Positions 25,480 to 34,600 of a stretch of 64,000 nt of DNA are shown here, piece after piece. The DNA is from Nonomuraea endophytica (lineage in GTDB: Bacteria; Actinomycetota; Actinomycetes; Streptosporangiales; Streptosporangiaceae), in NCBI RefSeq assembly GCF_014203235.1, contig NZ_JACHIN010000006.1, forward strand, positions 570,916 through 634,915, given 5' to 3'. The notes beneath the pieces were generated by a model, which was not told where the DNA came from, did no database searches, and worked only from the letters and a program-made list of their open reading frames with translations. The first letter of the stretch is position 1. Every line of letters begins with the position of its first letter. The position numbers and the translations under genes were made by a program.

Positions 25480-25495
25480 ATGAGAGACCTCTCAT
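25480..25495. promoter_or_regulatory. ATGAGAG inverted repeat
   Basis: ATGAGAG-AC-CTCTCAT, perfect 7-bp arms, about 75 bases upstream of the beta-helical protein gene. Could be an operator or a transcript hairpin. Confidence 0.4.
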
Positions 25496-25628
25496 CAGCC
25501 GACAAATCAGGATCCGGGAGGGCGCGCTCGCCCAGACCAGAGGGTGGTTATCCTTAGGGTGTAAAGAGATCTTGGCGTAAGGGGTCCGGGTGGTCGTCTA
25601 CGCGGGTCAGGGCGATGCCCGCCGTACC

Positions 25629-26363
25629 ATGGCGTTGTTGTGGGGGGCTGAGGAGCGCAAGGAGGCGCGGCCGGGGCCCAAGCCGGGGCTGAGCGTCGAG
25701 GTGATCGTCGCGGCCGGGATCGAGGTCGCGGACGCCGAGGGCATGGCGGCGCTGTCCATGCGGGCGGTCGGCGAGCGGCTGGGGCGGACCGCGATGGCGC
25801 TTTACACCTATGTGCCGAGCAAGACCGAGCTGGTCGACCTCATGTACGACCGGGCGATGGGCGAGTTGCCCACCTCGTATCCGCTGGACGAGGGGTGGCG
25901 GAGTGCAGCCGTCGCCTGGGCGCATGATCTGCGGGAGTTCTTCGTCCGGCATCCCTGGGTGCTGCAGGTGTCGCAGGCGCGGCCGGTGCTGGGGCCGAAC
26001 GAGTTCGCGATGATCGACACGGTGACCGGGATTCTGCGCGGGACGGGGTTGGAGCCCGAGAGGTTGCGGGGGGTGGTGGCGGCGCTCGTGGACGTGGTGC
26101 GGGGGGCGGCCAGGACCGTCGCCGAGACCCGGCAGGCGCCTTCGGCCACGGGGGTGTCCGACGAGGAGTGGTGGCGGGCGCGCTCCGCGTTGCTGCTGGA
26201 GGTCGCGCCGGACTTCGCCGAACGGTTCCCGTCGGTGTCGTGGCTGGAGCGGGGCGACGCCGGGCCCGCCCTCGAACCGGACGTGCCCTATCTGGAGCAG
26301 GTGGCGCGGCGCACGTTCGCCACCAGCCTGGGCACGCTGCTGGACGGCGTCACAGCCCGGTGA
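25629..26363 (+). CDS. TetR-family regulator with TetR_C-type domain
   Basis: 244 residues. It starts MALLWGAEERKEARPGPKPGL, a beginning typical of this actinomycete subfamily, which supports this ATG over a GTG 39 bases earlier. The helix-turn-helix reads LSMRAVGERLGRTAMALYTYVPSKTEL in total, with the recognition part AMALYTYV. The C-terminal domain (EFFVRHPWVLQV, then DVVRGAARTVAE) is the TetR_C type. It converges on the AlkB-like gene; the overlap is 14 bases. Target and ligand unknown. Confidence 0.88.
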   Translation: MALLWGAEERKEARPGPKPGLSVEVIVAAGIEVADAEGMAALSMRAVGERLGRTAMALYTYVPSKTELVDLMYDRAMGELPTSYPLDEGWRSAAVAWAHDLREFFVRHPWVLQVSQARPVLGPNEFAMIDTVTGILRGTGLEPERLRGVVAALVDVVRGAARTVAETRQAPSATGVSDEEWWRARSALLLEVAPDFAERFPSVSWLERGDAGPALEPDVPYLEQVARRTFATSLGTLLDGVTAR

Positions 26364-26988
26364 CGCGCATGGTGATGTTGAGGCGTCCGCGCAGGCCGAC
26401 GACGGGGTCGGCGGTGCCCGGGTAGACCTTGGGCACGCCGTGGTAGGCAAAACGCGAGGGCCCGCCGAAGACGAACAGGTCGCCGGACTCCAGCCTGACG
26501 TCCGTGTACGGCCGGCCGCGCGTCTCGGTGTTCCCGAACCGGAACAGGCACGCGTCGCCGATGCTCAGCGAGACCACCGGGGCGTCGGAGCGTTCGTCCT
26601 TGTCCTGGTGCATGCCCATCCGGGCCTGATCGTCATAGAAGTTGATCAGCGCGGTGTCGGGTGTGTAGCCGGCGGCGAGCTCCGGCAGGCCGGCGCCGGT
26701 GAGGGCGCGGCGGCCCAGTTCGACCATCCATCCGGGGAACTCGGCCACGCGCAGGCCGTTCACGTCGTCGGCGGTGCGCGTGTACCGGTACGGCTGCCAG
26801 TGCCATCCCACGCACACCGTCCGCACCGACATGACGCCGCCCCTGGGCAGCACCGTGTGCCGGATCGGGACCGGGCCCTTCGCCCACTCGCGGCAGGCGC
26901 TCACCAGCGTGCGCTGCTCGTCCAGCCCGAGCCAGCCGGGCACGTGCACGGCGCCGGGGGCCACCTCGCGCGGCGGGAGCGGCATCAT
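26350..26988 (-). CDS. AlkB-like 2-oxoglutarate/Fe(II) dioxygenase
   Basis: 212 residues. Iron ligands appear as HQD in GMHQDKDE and a later His in FAYHGV. The 2-oxoglutarate-binding Arg is in GRLNITMRVT, and NFYDD precedes the HxD. This matches the AlkB family that oxidatively removes alkyl groups from nucleic acid bases or proteins. The ATG overlaps the stop of the upstream FadR-type regulator. The preferred target (DNA, RNA or protein) cannot be told. Confidence 0.9.
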   Translation of the reverse strand: MMPLPPREVAPGAVHVPGWLGLDEQRTLVSACREWAKGPVPIRHTVLPRGGVMSVRTVCVGWHWQPYRYTRTADDVNGLRVAEFPGWMVELGRRALTGAGLPELAAGYTPDTALINFYDDQARMGMHQDKDERSDAPVVSLSIGDACLFRFGNTETRGRPYTDVRLESGDLFVFGGPSRFAYHGVPKVYPGTADPVVGLRGRLNITMRVTGL

Positions 26989-27686
26989 CGCAGGTGCGCC
27001 AGGGTCTCGCGGAGCTCCTGCTCCAGGATGTCGCCCGCGGCGCCGGCGTCCCCGCCGGCGACCGCCTCGACCAGGGCGGCGTGGGCCGCGTCGCCGTGGC
27101 CGCGCTCGTGGGAGCGCACGTCCAGCAGGCCGAGCAGGTCGATGAGGCCCTTGCGCAGCGCGGGGACGAACTCGGCGAACAGGTCGGTCAGCACCGGGTT
27201 GTGCGCGGCGGCGACCACGGCCGCGTGCAGCGCGATGTCGGCGTCGACGAACCGGGCGTCGAGCTCCGCCCCCTTCGAAACCCCGGCGGCGATCTCCCGG
27301 CGGGTGGCCAGCGCCACCCTCAGCGCGGTGATGTCGGCTTCGGTGCGGCGGGTGGCCGCGAGCCGGGCCGCCTGTACTTCGACGAGCATGCGCACCTCGT
27401 ACACGTCTCCGATGGCCGCCCGTCGCAGCCGGGCCGGCCAGTCCTCCTGTGCTTCCGTCGCCATGACGAACACCCCCGACCCCTGCCGGGGTTGCACCAG
27501 CCCGGCTCCGGCCAGGGCGCGGAGGGCTTCGCGCACGGTCGAGCGGCCCACGCCGAGCTGGGCGGCGAGCGTGGTCTCGCCCGGGAGCTTGGTGCCCACG
27601 GGCCAGCGGCCCGCGGCGATCTCCTCGCGCAGCGCCTGGGCGGCCTGCTCCACGAGGGGGCTCGGGCGGAGGGCGCCGAGCGGCAT
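26985..27686 (-). CDS. GntR/FadR-family regulator (FCD domain)
   Basis: 233 residues. The winged helix shows GRWPVGTKLPGETTLAAQLG and RSTVREALRALAGAGLV. The C-terminal FCD domain has the metal-binding pattern DADIALHAAVVAAAHN and a later HGDAAHAAL. Usual ligands are small carboxylic acids. GAGAGGTG precedes the ATG, and a CTCAG/CTGAG repeat overlaps that region. Coupled to the AlkB-like gene by a four-base overlap, and divergent from the leucine leader region. Confidence 0.9.
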   Translation of the reverse strand: MPLGALRPSPLVEQAAQALREEIAAGRWPVGTKLPGETTLAAQLGVGRSTVREALRALAGAGLVQPRQGSGVFVMATEAQEDWPARLRRAAIGDVYEVRMLVEVQAARLAATRRTEADITALRVALATRREIAAGVSKGAELDARFVDADIALHAAVVAAAHNPVLTDLFAEFVPALRKGLIDLLGLLDVRSHERGHGDAAHAALVEAVAGGDAGAAGDILEQELRETLAHLR

Positions 27687-27695
27687 CGTTCACCT

Positions 27696-27710
27696 CTCAG
27701 GTTGTCTGAG
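27696..27710. promoter_or_regulatory. Inverted repeat at the FadR-type gene start
   Basis: CTCAG-GTTGT-CTGAG, next to the ribosome binding site of the FadR-type gene and over a possible -35 (TTGTCT) of the leucine leader. A candidate autoregulatory operator. Confidence 0.4.
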
Positions 27711-27738
27711 GAGTTGGTTGTGTGTAACTGTATCCGGC

Positions 27739-27783
27739 ATGTCGTACACCGGGCTTCTTCTCGGCTGCCGCGGCGGGGCTTGA
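27739..27783 (+). CDS. Leucine leader peptide (leuA attenuator)
   Basis: Fourteen codons, MSYTGLLLGCRGGA, with three Leu codons in a row (CTT CTT CTC). A possible promoter TTGTCT-N17-TAACTG places the transcript start at or next to the ATG, so the peptide may be read from a leaderless message. Leu-run leader peptides ahead of leuA with downstream alternative hairpins are a known attenuation arrangement in Actinobacteria. Here the regulated gene is broken. Confidence 0.65.
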   Translation: MSYTGLLLGCRGGA

Positions 27784-27787
27784 TCCA

Positions 27788-27824
27788 GACCGGCACCCCG
27801 CCGCGGGGTGCCGTGCTGCCGGTC
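27788..27824 (+). promoter_or_regulatory. Leucine attenuator hairpins
   Basis: A 10-bp stem CGGCACCCCG/CGGGGTGCCG (27791-27813) overlaps another possible pairing, GACCGGCA (27788-27795) with TGCCGGTC (27817-27824). The first five bases of the tall stem are shared between the two, as expected of a switch that responds to a ribosome stalling on the Leu codons just upstream. Confidence 0.55.
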
Positions 27825-27860
27825 TCTCCCTGGCAGGACGGCGACAGAGGAAGAAACCCT

Positions 27861-27902
27861 GTGAATCCGCAACGCCCGAGCGGCATGCCGTACCGGAAAT
27901 AG
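27861..27902 (+). pseudogene. leuA: 5' end of leuA (2-isopropylmalate synthase), truncated
   Basis: GTG start with AGAGGAAG upstream encodes MNPQRPSGMPYRK and then a TAG. This matches the conserved N-terminus of actinomycete LeuA, which continues into a YRPF-like segment. The break falls within the next Tyr codon. The whole catalytic TIM barrel is missing; the sequence continues directly into the C-terminal part of leuA in another frame. Confidence 0.65.
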
Positions 27903-27903
27903 C

Positions 27904-28188
27904 GTGCGCGAGGCCACGCCGGAGGACCTGTGGGAGCTGTTCACGGCCACCTACCTCACGCCGGGCCGCACCGGCTCGCCCGGCGACAGCGTGGACGCCC
28001 TGGTCCGCGAGCTGGCGGCGGCCGGGATCAAGGCCGAGATCCTGGAACTCACCACCCAGGACGACGCCGCCTACGCCGAGTGCCGGGTGAACGGCGCCAC
28101 CTGGTGGGGCGCGAGCCGGGACACCCCCGTGCGGGCCGTGCTGTCCGCGGTCAACCGGGCCCTCGCGTCCGTTCCGCTCTCTCCGTGA
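27904..28188 (+). CDS. LeuA-type C-terminal (allosteric) domain fragment, possibly free-standing
   Basis: 94 codons from a GTG one base after the leuA 5' fragment. REATPEDLWELFTATYL corresponds to the linker helix of LeuA, and VDALVRELAAAGIKAEILEL plus AAYAECRV, WWGAS and AVLSAVNRAL correspond to the regulatory dimer domain. The start of that domain is shortened and the usual Gly-rich loop is absent. The frame is open throughout, so a small protein could be made, but it has no ribosome binding site. The last 38 bases overlap the converging sigma factor gene. A decayed gene is the simpler reading. Confidence 0.55.
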   Translation: MREATPEDLWELFTATYLTPGRTGSPGDSVDALVRELAAAGIKAEILELTTQDDAAYAECRVNGATWWGASRDTPVRAVLSAVNRALASVPLSP

Positions 28189-29365
28189 GATAGCGCTGCT
28201 CGGGCAGGCTGGTGGTACGGCGGGCCGCCTCGCGATAGGCGTCGTGGGCCGCCGCCACCTCCCCCGCCAGCTCCAGCAGGTGCGCCCGCACCGCGTACAG
28301 CCGGTGGTTGGCGGCCAGCGGCTTGGCCAGCGCGTCCACGAGCTCCAGGCCGGCCAGCGGCCCGTGGACCATGGCGACGGCGATCGCGTGGTTGAGCCGC
28401 ACGACGGGGTTGTCCGACACCCCGGCGAGCAGCTCGTACAGGGCGAGGATCTGCGGCCAGTCGGTGTCCTCGGCCTTGGCCGCCTCGTCGTGCACGGCGG
28501 CGATCGCGGCCTGCAGCTGATAGGGGCCGAGTGCGGTCCCGGCCAGCGCGGTGCTGACCAGCTCGACGCCTTCGGCGATCATCGCCTGGTCCCACAGCGA
28601 GCGGTCCTGCTCGGCCAGCGGGATCAGGCGGCCGTCGGCGTCGGCTCGGGCGGGCCGCCTGGCGTCGGTGAGCAGCATGAGGGCCAGCAGCCCGGCGACC
28701 TCCCCGTCGGCGGGCAGCAGCCGGCGCACCGCGCGGGTCAGCCGGATCGCCTCGGCGGTCAGGTCGGTGCGGTGCAGGTCGGGGCCCGAGCTGGCGGTGT
28801 AGCCCTCGTTGAAGATCAGGTAGAGGACGTGCAGGACGACACGGAGACGTTCGGCCCGCTCGCCCTCTGGCGGCAGCGTGAACTGCGCGCCGGCCGTCTT
28901 GATGCTCTGCTTGGCGCGGCTGATGCGCTGGGCCATCGTGGCCTCGGGCACCAGGAAGGCGCGGGCGATCTCGGCGGTGGTGAGGCCGCCGACGGCGCGC
29001 AGCGTGAGCGCGAGCTGCGAGGGAGCCGACAGCGCCGGATGGCAGCACAGGAACAGCAGCGTGAGCGTGTCGTCCTGGCCGGGGACCGGTTCCTCCGGCT
29101 CGGGGTCGGCCCAGGCGGAGACCGTCTCCTCCCTGCGCCGCCGGGACGCGTCGCTGCGTACCTGGTCGATGAGGCGGCGCGAGGCGACGGTGACGAGCCA
29201 GGCGCGCGGGTTGTCGGGCAGGCCGCGCTCGGGCCACTGGACCGAGGCCTCCAGCATCGCCTCCTGGACGGCGTCCTCGCACGCGTCGAACTGCTCGTAG
29301 CGGCGCACGAGCACGCCGAGGACCTGAGGCGCGAGCTCGCGCAGCAGGTCCTCGACGGCCTTCAC
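28151..29365 (-). CDS. RNA polymerase sigma factor, ECF42-type with C-terminal TPR-like extension
   Basis: 404 residues. Region 2 spans about 1-75 (VRRYEQFDACEDAVQEAMLEA, then NPRAWLVTVASRRLIDQ). Region 4 spans about 115-160 (LTTAEIARAFLVPEATMAQRISRAKQ). A long helical C-terminal extension follows, with repeats such as LLTDARRPARAD and LNHAIAVAMVHGP. This is the architecture of ECF42 sigma factors, which are linked to DGPF/YCII proteins; exactly such a gene lies directly upstream. No anti-sigma factor is present. The extension is thought to control activity in this group. Confidence 0.9.
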   Translation of the reverse strand: MKAVEDLLRELAPQVLGVLVRRYEQFDACEDAVQEAMLEASVQWPERGLPDNPRAWLVTVASRRLIDQVRSDASRRRREETVSAWADPEPEEPVPGQDDTLTLLFLCCHPALSAPSQLALTLRAVGGLTTAEIARAFLVPEATMAQRISRAKQSIKTAGAQFTLPPEGERAERLRVVLHVLYLIFNEGYTASSGPDLHRTDLTAEAIRLTRAVRRLLPADGEVAGLLALMLLTDARRPARADADGRLIPLAEQDRSLWDQAMIAEGVELVSTALAGTALGPYQLQAAIAAVHDEAAKAEDTDWPQILALYELLAGVSDNPVVRLNHAIAVAMVHGPLAGLELVDALAKPLAANHRLYAVRAHLLELAGEVAAAHDAYREAARRTTSLPEQRYLTERAERTRGPG

Positions 29366-29710
29366 CTACTCGACCTCGCCGATGACCGGGCGGATCTCCA
29401 TCGCGCACAGCGCGGCGTCCGGCCAGCGAGCGGCGATCTCGGTCGCGCGCTCCAAGCTCTCGACGTCGACGGTGATGTAGCCGGCCATGAGCTCCTTGGC
29501 CTCCACGAACGGGCCGTCGGTGACGACGGGCACCCCGTCCCTGACCTGGACCGTGCGTGAGGTCTCGGCCAGCGCCATGCCGCCGACGAACTCGCCGGAG
29601 GCCTGCAGCTCGCTCATGATCTCGTCGACCTTGGCCATGACGGTGTCCATGTCCGCCTCGATGGCCTTGCGCGACTCGGCGTTGTTGTAGATCAGCAGCA
29701 TGTATTTCAT
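29366..29710 (-). CDS. YCII/DGPF-domain protein
   Basis: 114 residues: MKYMLLIYNN start, then GVPVVTDGPFVEAKELMAGY containing the DGPF motif, then the C-terminal strand CAMEIRPVI. A small dimeric ferredoxin-like fold. It is directly upstream of the ECF42 sigma factor with no gap, as in other genomes. The family's biochemical role is unresolved; transcription together with the sigma factor is likely. Confidence 0.92.
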   Translation of the reverse strand: MKYMLLIYNNAESRKAIEADMDTVMAKVDEIMSELQASGEFVGGMALAETSRTVQVRDGVPVVTDGPFVEAKELMAGYITVDVESLERATEIAARWPDAALCAMEIRPVIGEVE

Positions 29711-29789
29711 GCACGTGCTCCTCTCGTGTCACCCCTGAGTCGGAGCGAAGCCGCAGGTCTCTACATCCACCTGGGAGAATACTCAAAGA

Positions 29790-30359
29790 TCATGGGTGGG
29801 CCGTGACGAGACGCGCCTCGCGCAGCGTGTGCGCCCACCAGCTGAGCCGATCCAGCATGTGGTTCAGCTCGGCGTTGCAGGTCGCGGTGGCCTTGGGCCA
29901 GGTGCCGTCGGCGGCGAAGAGCTCCCAGTAGCAGGGCAGGGTGACCGCCTCGCGGATGCCCACCGCGTCGAGTTCGGTGAAGACCTGGCGGAGCTGGCTG
30001 ATCGCGTGGTGGCCGCCGGACTCGCGGCCGTAGCCGACGAAGGCGACGGGCTTGGCGCGCCACTCCTCGTAGTACCAGTCGATGGCGGTCTTGAGCGGCG
30101 CGGGGAAGCTCCGGTTGTACTCGGGGGTGACGACCGCGAAGGCGTCGGCGGCGGCCAGGCGCGGGGCCAGGGCGGCGACCCGCGGTGGCAGTGGCTGGTC
30201 CGGGTCGGTGAGGTCCTGCGGCAGGCGGGTCTCGGCCAGGTCGACGAGATCGATCTCCAGGTCGGCGCGGCGCCTGGCCTTCGCGGTCAGCCAGGCGGCG
30301 ACGGTCGGGCCGAAGCGGCCGTGCCGGGTGCTGGCGACGATGACGGCGAGCCGGATCAC
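29790..30359 (-). CDS. NADPH-dependent FMN reductase family protein
   Basis: 189 residues, flavodoxin-like fold. The phosphate-binding loop is VASTRHGRFGPTVA (about 8-21), and the family block VVTPEYNRSFPAPLKTAIDW follows at about 77. The GTG start overlaps the stop of the upstream flavoenzyme by four bases, so the two are translated together. It may supply reduced flavin or reduce a quinone-like compound. Partner substrate unknown. Confidence 0.9.
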   Translation of the reverse strand: MIRLAVIVASTRHGRFGPTVAAWLTAKARRRADLEIDLVDLAETRLPQDLTDPDQPLPPRVAALAPRLAAADAFAVVTPEYNRSFPAPLKTAIDWYYEEWRAKPVAFVGYGRESGGHHAISQLRQVFTELDAVGIREAVTLPCYWELFAADGTWPKATATCNAELNHMLDRLSWWAHTLREARLVTAHP

Positions 30360-31561
30360 GGCTGGATGTTGAGGTTGAGGCGGAACATGTTGCCCGGGTC
30401 CCAGGCGCGCTTGACCTCGCGCAGCCGCTCCAGGTTCGCCGCGGTGTAGGCGTTCGCGACGCGCGCCGGGTCGTTCGAGAAGTTGAGGAAGGACCTTCCG
30501 GTGACGTACGGCAGCGCCACGCGCTTGGTGACGATCACGGAGAATTCGGTGTCGCGGTGGCTGACCGGCCCGGCGTCGGGACCCGGGGTGGCGATCGCCC
30601 CGCCCCAGTGGCGCACCTCCACGGCGGCGCCGTCCACGTCCACGGCGGACTCCAGGACCTCGTCCGGCAGGCTCTTGTACAGCTCCAGCGTGACCGCCGG
30701 GTTGCCGCCCATGGCCGCCGAGGCGAAGGGGATGAGCCGCAGGTCGTCCTGGATGACCGTGCCCATGCGGCGCAGCAGCGGCTCGACCGCCGCCCGGTCC
30801 GGGCCCACGGCCTTGATCACGAGGGTGCGCTCCCTGGTCAGCACGGCCGCGGTGCTCAGCTCAGGCGGCGCGGTGGCGGCCCAGTCGCGGTAGGCGGCCA
30901 GCTGGGCGGCGGCGTCGGTGACGGCGAAGGTGACCGCGCCGGCCCAGACCTCGGCGACCGGGTAGAGCCGGAACTCCAGCGAGGTCACCACGCCGAAGTT
31001 GCCGCCGCCGCCGCGCAGGGCCCAGAACAGCTCGGGGTTGTGCTCGGCGTCGGCGGTGACGATCCGGCCGTCGGCGGTGACGACCTGGGCGCTCAGCACG
31101 CTGTCGGCGGCGAAGCCGTACCTGCGGGCCAGCCAGCCGAGGCCGCCGCCCAGCGTGTAGCCGGTGACGCCGACCGTCGGGGAGGAGCCGGACAGCGGCG
31201 CGAGCCCGTACGGCGCGGCGGCGGCCAGCACGTCGCCCCAGACGGCGCCGGGGCCGACCGTGGCGGTGCGGCGGTGCGGGTCGACCGTGACGGTGTTCAT
31301 GTCGGTGGTCTTCAGCAGCAGTCCGCCGTCGGAGGCGACGTGGGTGCCGTGGCCGGTCGCCTGGACCGCCAGCGGGAGCCCGCGCTCGCCGGCCGCCAGC
31401 ACCGCCATGCGGACGTCGTGCGCGGTGAAGGCGCGGGCCACGAGGGCGGGGCGGGCGTCCATGTCCGGCCGGAACGGCTGGCCGCGCTGCTCGTCGTAGC
31501 CGCTCCGGCCGGGCAGGTAGGCGGTGAAACCGAGGTCATTGGTGAGCGTCTGCTGCGTCAT
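30356..31561 (-). CDS. FAD-binding BBE-type oxidoreductase
   Basis: 401 residues, PCMH/VAO flavoprotein with C-terminal BBE (berberine bridge) segment. VQATGHGTHVASDGGLLL contains the His that usually carries covalent FAD. VGVTGYTLGGGLGWLARRYG and ALRGGGGNFGVVTSLEF are typical. The end, LREVKRAWDPGNMFRLNLNI, is the BBE signature. The Cys that often forms a second covalent link is not in this pattern. Divergent from the AfsR-like regulator, its possible controller. Such enzymes often tailor natural products or oxidise sugars. Confidence 0.9.
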   Translation of the reverse strand: MTQQTLTNDLGFTAYLPGRSGYDEQRGQPFRPDMDARPALVARAFTAHDVRMAVLAAGERGLPLAVQATGHGTHVASDGGLLLKTTDMNTVTVDPHRRTATVGPGAVWGDVLAAAAPYGLAPLSGSSPTVGVTGYTLGGGLGWLARRYGFAADSVLSAQVVTADGRIVTADAEHNPELFWALRGGGGNFGVVTSLEFRLYPVAEVWAGAVTFAVTDAAAQLAAYRDWAATAPPELSTAAVLTRERTLVIKAVGPDRAAVEPLLRRMGTVIQDDLRLIPFASAAMGGNPAVTLELYKSLPDEVLESAVDVDGAAVEVRHWGGAIATPGPDAGPVSHRDTEFSVIVTKRVALPYVTGRSFLNFSNDPARVANAYTAANLERLREVKRAWDPGNMFRLNLNIQP

Positions 31562-31620
31562 GGCCTTACTGTGCGCTCCGGCGTTTACGGAATCTTTCTC
31601 ATCCACTTACGGTGGCCCTT

Positions 31621-34600
31621 ATGCGTTTCGGCATTTTGGGACCCCTGACCGTATGGACTTCCGGCGACGAGCCTGTCAGCGTGCCGGGGCTCAAGGTGAG
31701 AGGCCTGCTCAGCGACCTTCTCGTGCACGCCGGTCGGCCGGTCCCGGCCGACCGGCTCGTGGACGACCTGTGGAGCGACGACGAACTGCCCGGCAACCCG
31801 GCGGCCGCGCTCTCGGTGAAGGTGTCCCAGTTGCGGAGGATCCTGGAGGACGCCGAGCCCGGCGGGCGCGACCTCGTCGCCAACACCCCCGCCGGCTACG
31901 TGCTCAGGGGCGAGAGCGACGCGGCGGCCTTCGAGTCGCTGCTGGCCGAGGCGGCGGCCGCCGAGGAGCCGAAGGCGCGCGCCAAGCACCTGGCCGAGGC
32001 GCTGGCGTTGTGGCGGGGGCCCGCCTTCGCCGACTTCGCCGACCACGACTTCACCCGCGCCGCCGCCGCGCGCCTGCACGAACTGCGGCTGACCGCCCGC
32101 GAGGACCAGGCGGAGGTACGGCTCGCGCTCGGTGAGCACGCGGCGCTCGCCGCCGAACTGGGCGACCTGCTGACCGAGCACCCGCTGCGCGAACGGCTGC
32201 GCGCGGCCCACATGCGCGCCCTCTACCGCTCCGGCCGCCAGAGCGAGGCGCTGGCCAGCTACGAGACGCATCGCGAGGTGCTGGCCGAGGAACTGGGCCT
32301 GGACCCCGGCCCGGACCTGGCCGCGCTCCAGCGGGCCGTACTGGTGCAGGATCCCGCGCTGGCCGCCCCGGCGGCGAGCGCGACGGCGGACCCCGCCCGG
32401 CTGAAGGGCAACGTCCCGGCCCCGCTGGGCGCGCTCATCGGCCGCGAGGAGGCCGTCGAAGAGATCCTGGCCAGGGCCGGGGAGGAGCGGCTCGTCACGC
32501 TCACCGGCCCCGGCGGCGTCGGCAAGACGCGGCTGGCCGTCGAGGTGGCCGGCCGGATGTCGGCGCCCGACGGGGTGTGGCTGGTGGAGCTGGCCGCCGT
32601 GGACCGGCCCGGCGACGCCGACGCGGTCGCCAGGCTGGCCGAGGCGATCGGCGTCGTGCTGAGCCTGCAGGGAGCGGGCGACCCGGTGGAACGCCTGGCC
32701 GAGACGCTCCGCTCCCGCCAGGCCGTGCTGGTGCTGGACAACTGCGAGCACGTGATCGACCCGGTCGCCGAGCTGGCCGGGCGGCTGCTGTCCGGCGCGC
32801 CCGGCCTGCGGCTCCTGGCCACCAGCCAGGAGCCGCTCGGCCTGGCCGGTGAGCTGGTGTGGAGCGTGCCGCCGCTGCGCGTGCCGGGCCCCGGCGAGGC
32901 GGCCGAGCGTGTACGGCAGGCCGCAGCGGTCCGGTTGTTCGTGGAGCGGGCCGCCGCCGCCGACCGGCGCTTCTCCCTCACCGACGAGGACGCCGCGGCG
33001 GTCGCCGTGCTGTGCCGGCGGCTCGACGGGATCCCGCTGGCCCTGGAGCTGGCCGCTACCCGGGTGCGGGCCCTCGGGGTGGGCGGGGTCGTGGAGCGGC
33101 TGGACGACCGGTTCCGGCTGCTGGCCACCGGGCACCGGGGCGCGCCGCCGCGCCAGCAGACGCTCACGGCGATGATCGACTGGAGCTGGGAGCTGCTCGG
33201 CGAGGAGGAGCGGGCGGTGCTGCGGCGGCTGGCCGTGCACGCCGACGGGTGTTCGATGGAGGCGGCCGAGGAGGTGGGCGGCGACGGCGGGCTCGACGTG
33301 CTCGACCTGCTGGCCCGGCTCATCGACCGGTCGCTGGTGAGCGTCAACGAGGGGCGCTACCGGCTGCTGGAGTCGGTGGCCGCCTACTGCGTGGGGCGGC
33401 TGCGGGAGGCGGGCGAGCTGGAGGATCTGCAGGCCCGGCATCACCGCTACTACGCCGGGCTGGCGGTGCGGGCGGAGCCGTACCTGCGTGGGAGCGAGCA
33501 GCGGCAGTGGCTGCGGCGGCTGGACGCCGACGCCGCCAACCTGCGCGCGGCGCTCGGCCACGCGGTCAGGAACGGGGCGGCGGGCGAGGCGCTCGCGCTG
33601 GCCGGGGCGCTCGGCTGGTACTGGTTCCTGCGGGGCCGGCTGTCGGAGGGCGTGCGCTCGCTGACGGCGGCGCTGGCCCTGCCCGGCGGCGCGCCTCAGG
33701 AGCGAGCCGTCGCGCTGGCCTGGAAGACGGGCCTGGAGTTTCTGCGCCACCCGGAGGCCACGGGCGAGGCGGCCGGGCGCGCGGCGCTGCGGGCCGCGGC
33801 GCTGGACGCCTTCGACGCGGACGGGCCTGAGAAGGCGCGGGCTCAGTGGTTCCTGGCCTACACCTCGGTCGACCTGGGCGACATGGCCGCGGCCGAAGAG
33901 CTGGTCGCCGCGGCGCTGCCGGTCTTCGAGTCCCACGGCGACGAGTGGGGCGCGGCGGCCGTGCGCGCCCTGCGGGCCAAGCTCGCGCACGTGCGCGGCG
34001 ACGTCGCCGGGATCGAGCGCGACGCCGAGCCCAGCCGGGCGGCCTTCGCCCGGCTGGGTGACCGCTGGGGGCTGATGGAGGCGAACGGCTGGCTCGGCGG
34101 CGCGGTCGAGCTGCGCGGCGAGGCCCGGGAGGCGGAACGGCTGCAGCGCGAGGCCCTGCGCATGGCCGAGGAGCTGGAGCTGTGGGTCGAGGTCGCCGGG
34201 CGGATGGGCTGGCTCGGCTGGCTGGCCTACCAGCGCGGCGACCACGACGAGGCCGCGACGCTGTGCGAGCGGGGCCTGGAGCTGGCGAAGCTGCAGGGCC
34301 ACCACCCCTCGCAGGTGCTGACCGCCATGTCGCTGGCCTTCGCCGCCCGCCAGCGCGGCGAGCTGGAGCGGGCCGACGCGCTGCTGCGGGAGATCCGGGC
34401 GCTGGCCTCTCCCGCCGACGAGGTCGCCGAGCCGCCGCCGTACCTGCCGCTCGTGCTGGCGGAGCAGGCGTTCGTGGCCGAGGGGCGCGGCGACGCGCGG
34501 CGGGCGCTGCGGCTGAGCCTGGCCGCGCTCGACGCCTCCGAGGCGCTGCGCGACGAGCTCGGCTTCCCGCTCGGGCAGCTGGCCCTGGCCACCGCGCTGA

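Noticed and set aside
26350..27693. A single 447-codon frame covering the AlkB-like gene and the FadR-type gene
   Set aside because: Only the AlkB part is real; the rest is the shadow of the FadR-type regulator in another frame.
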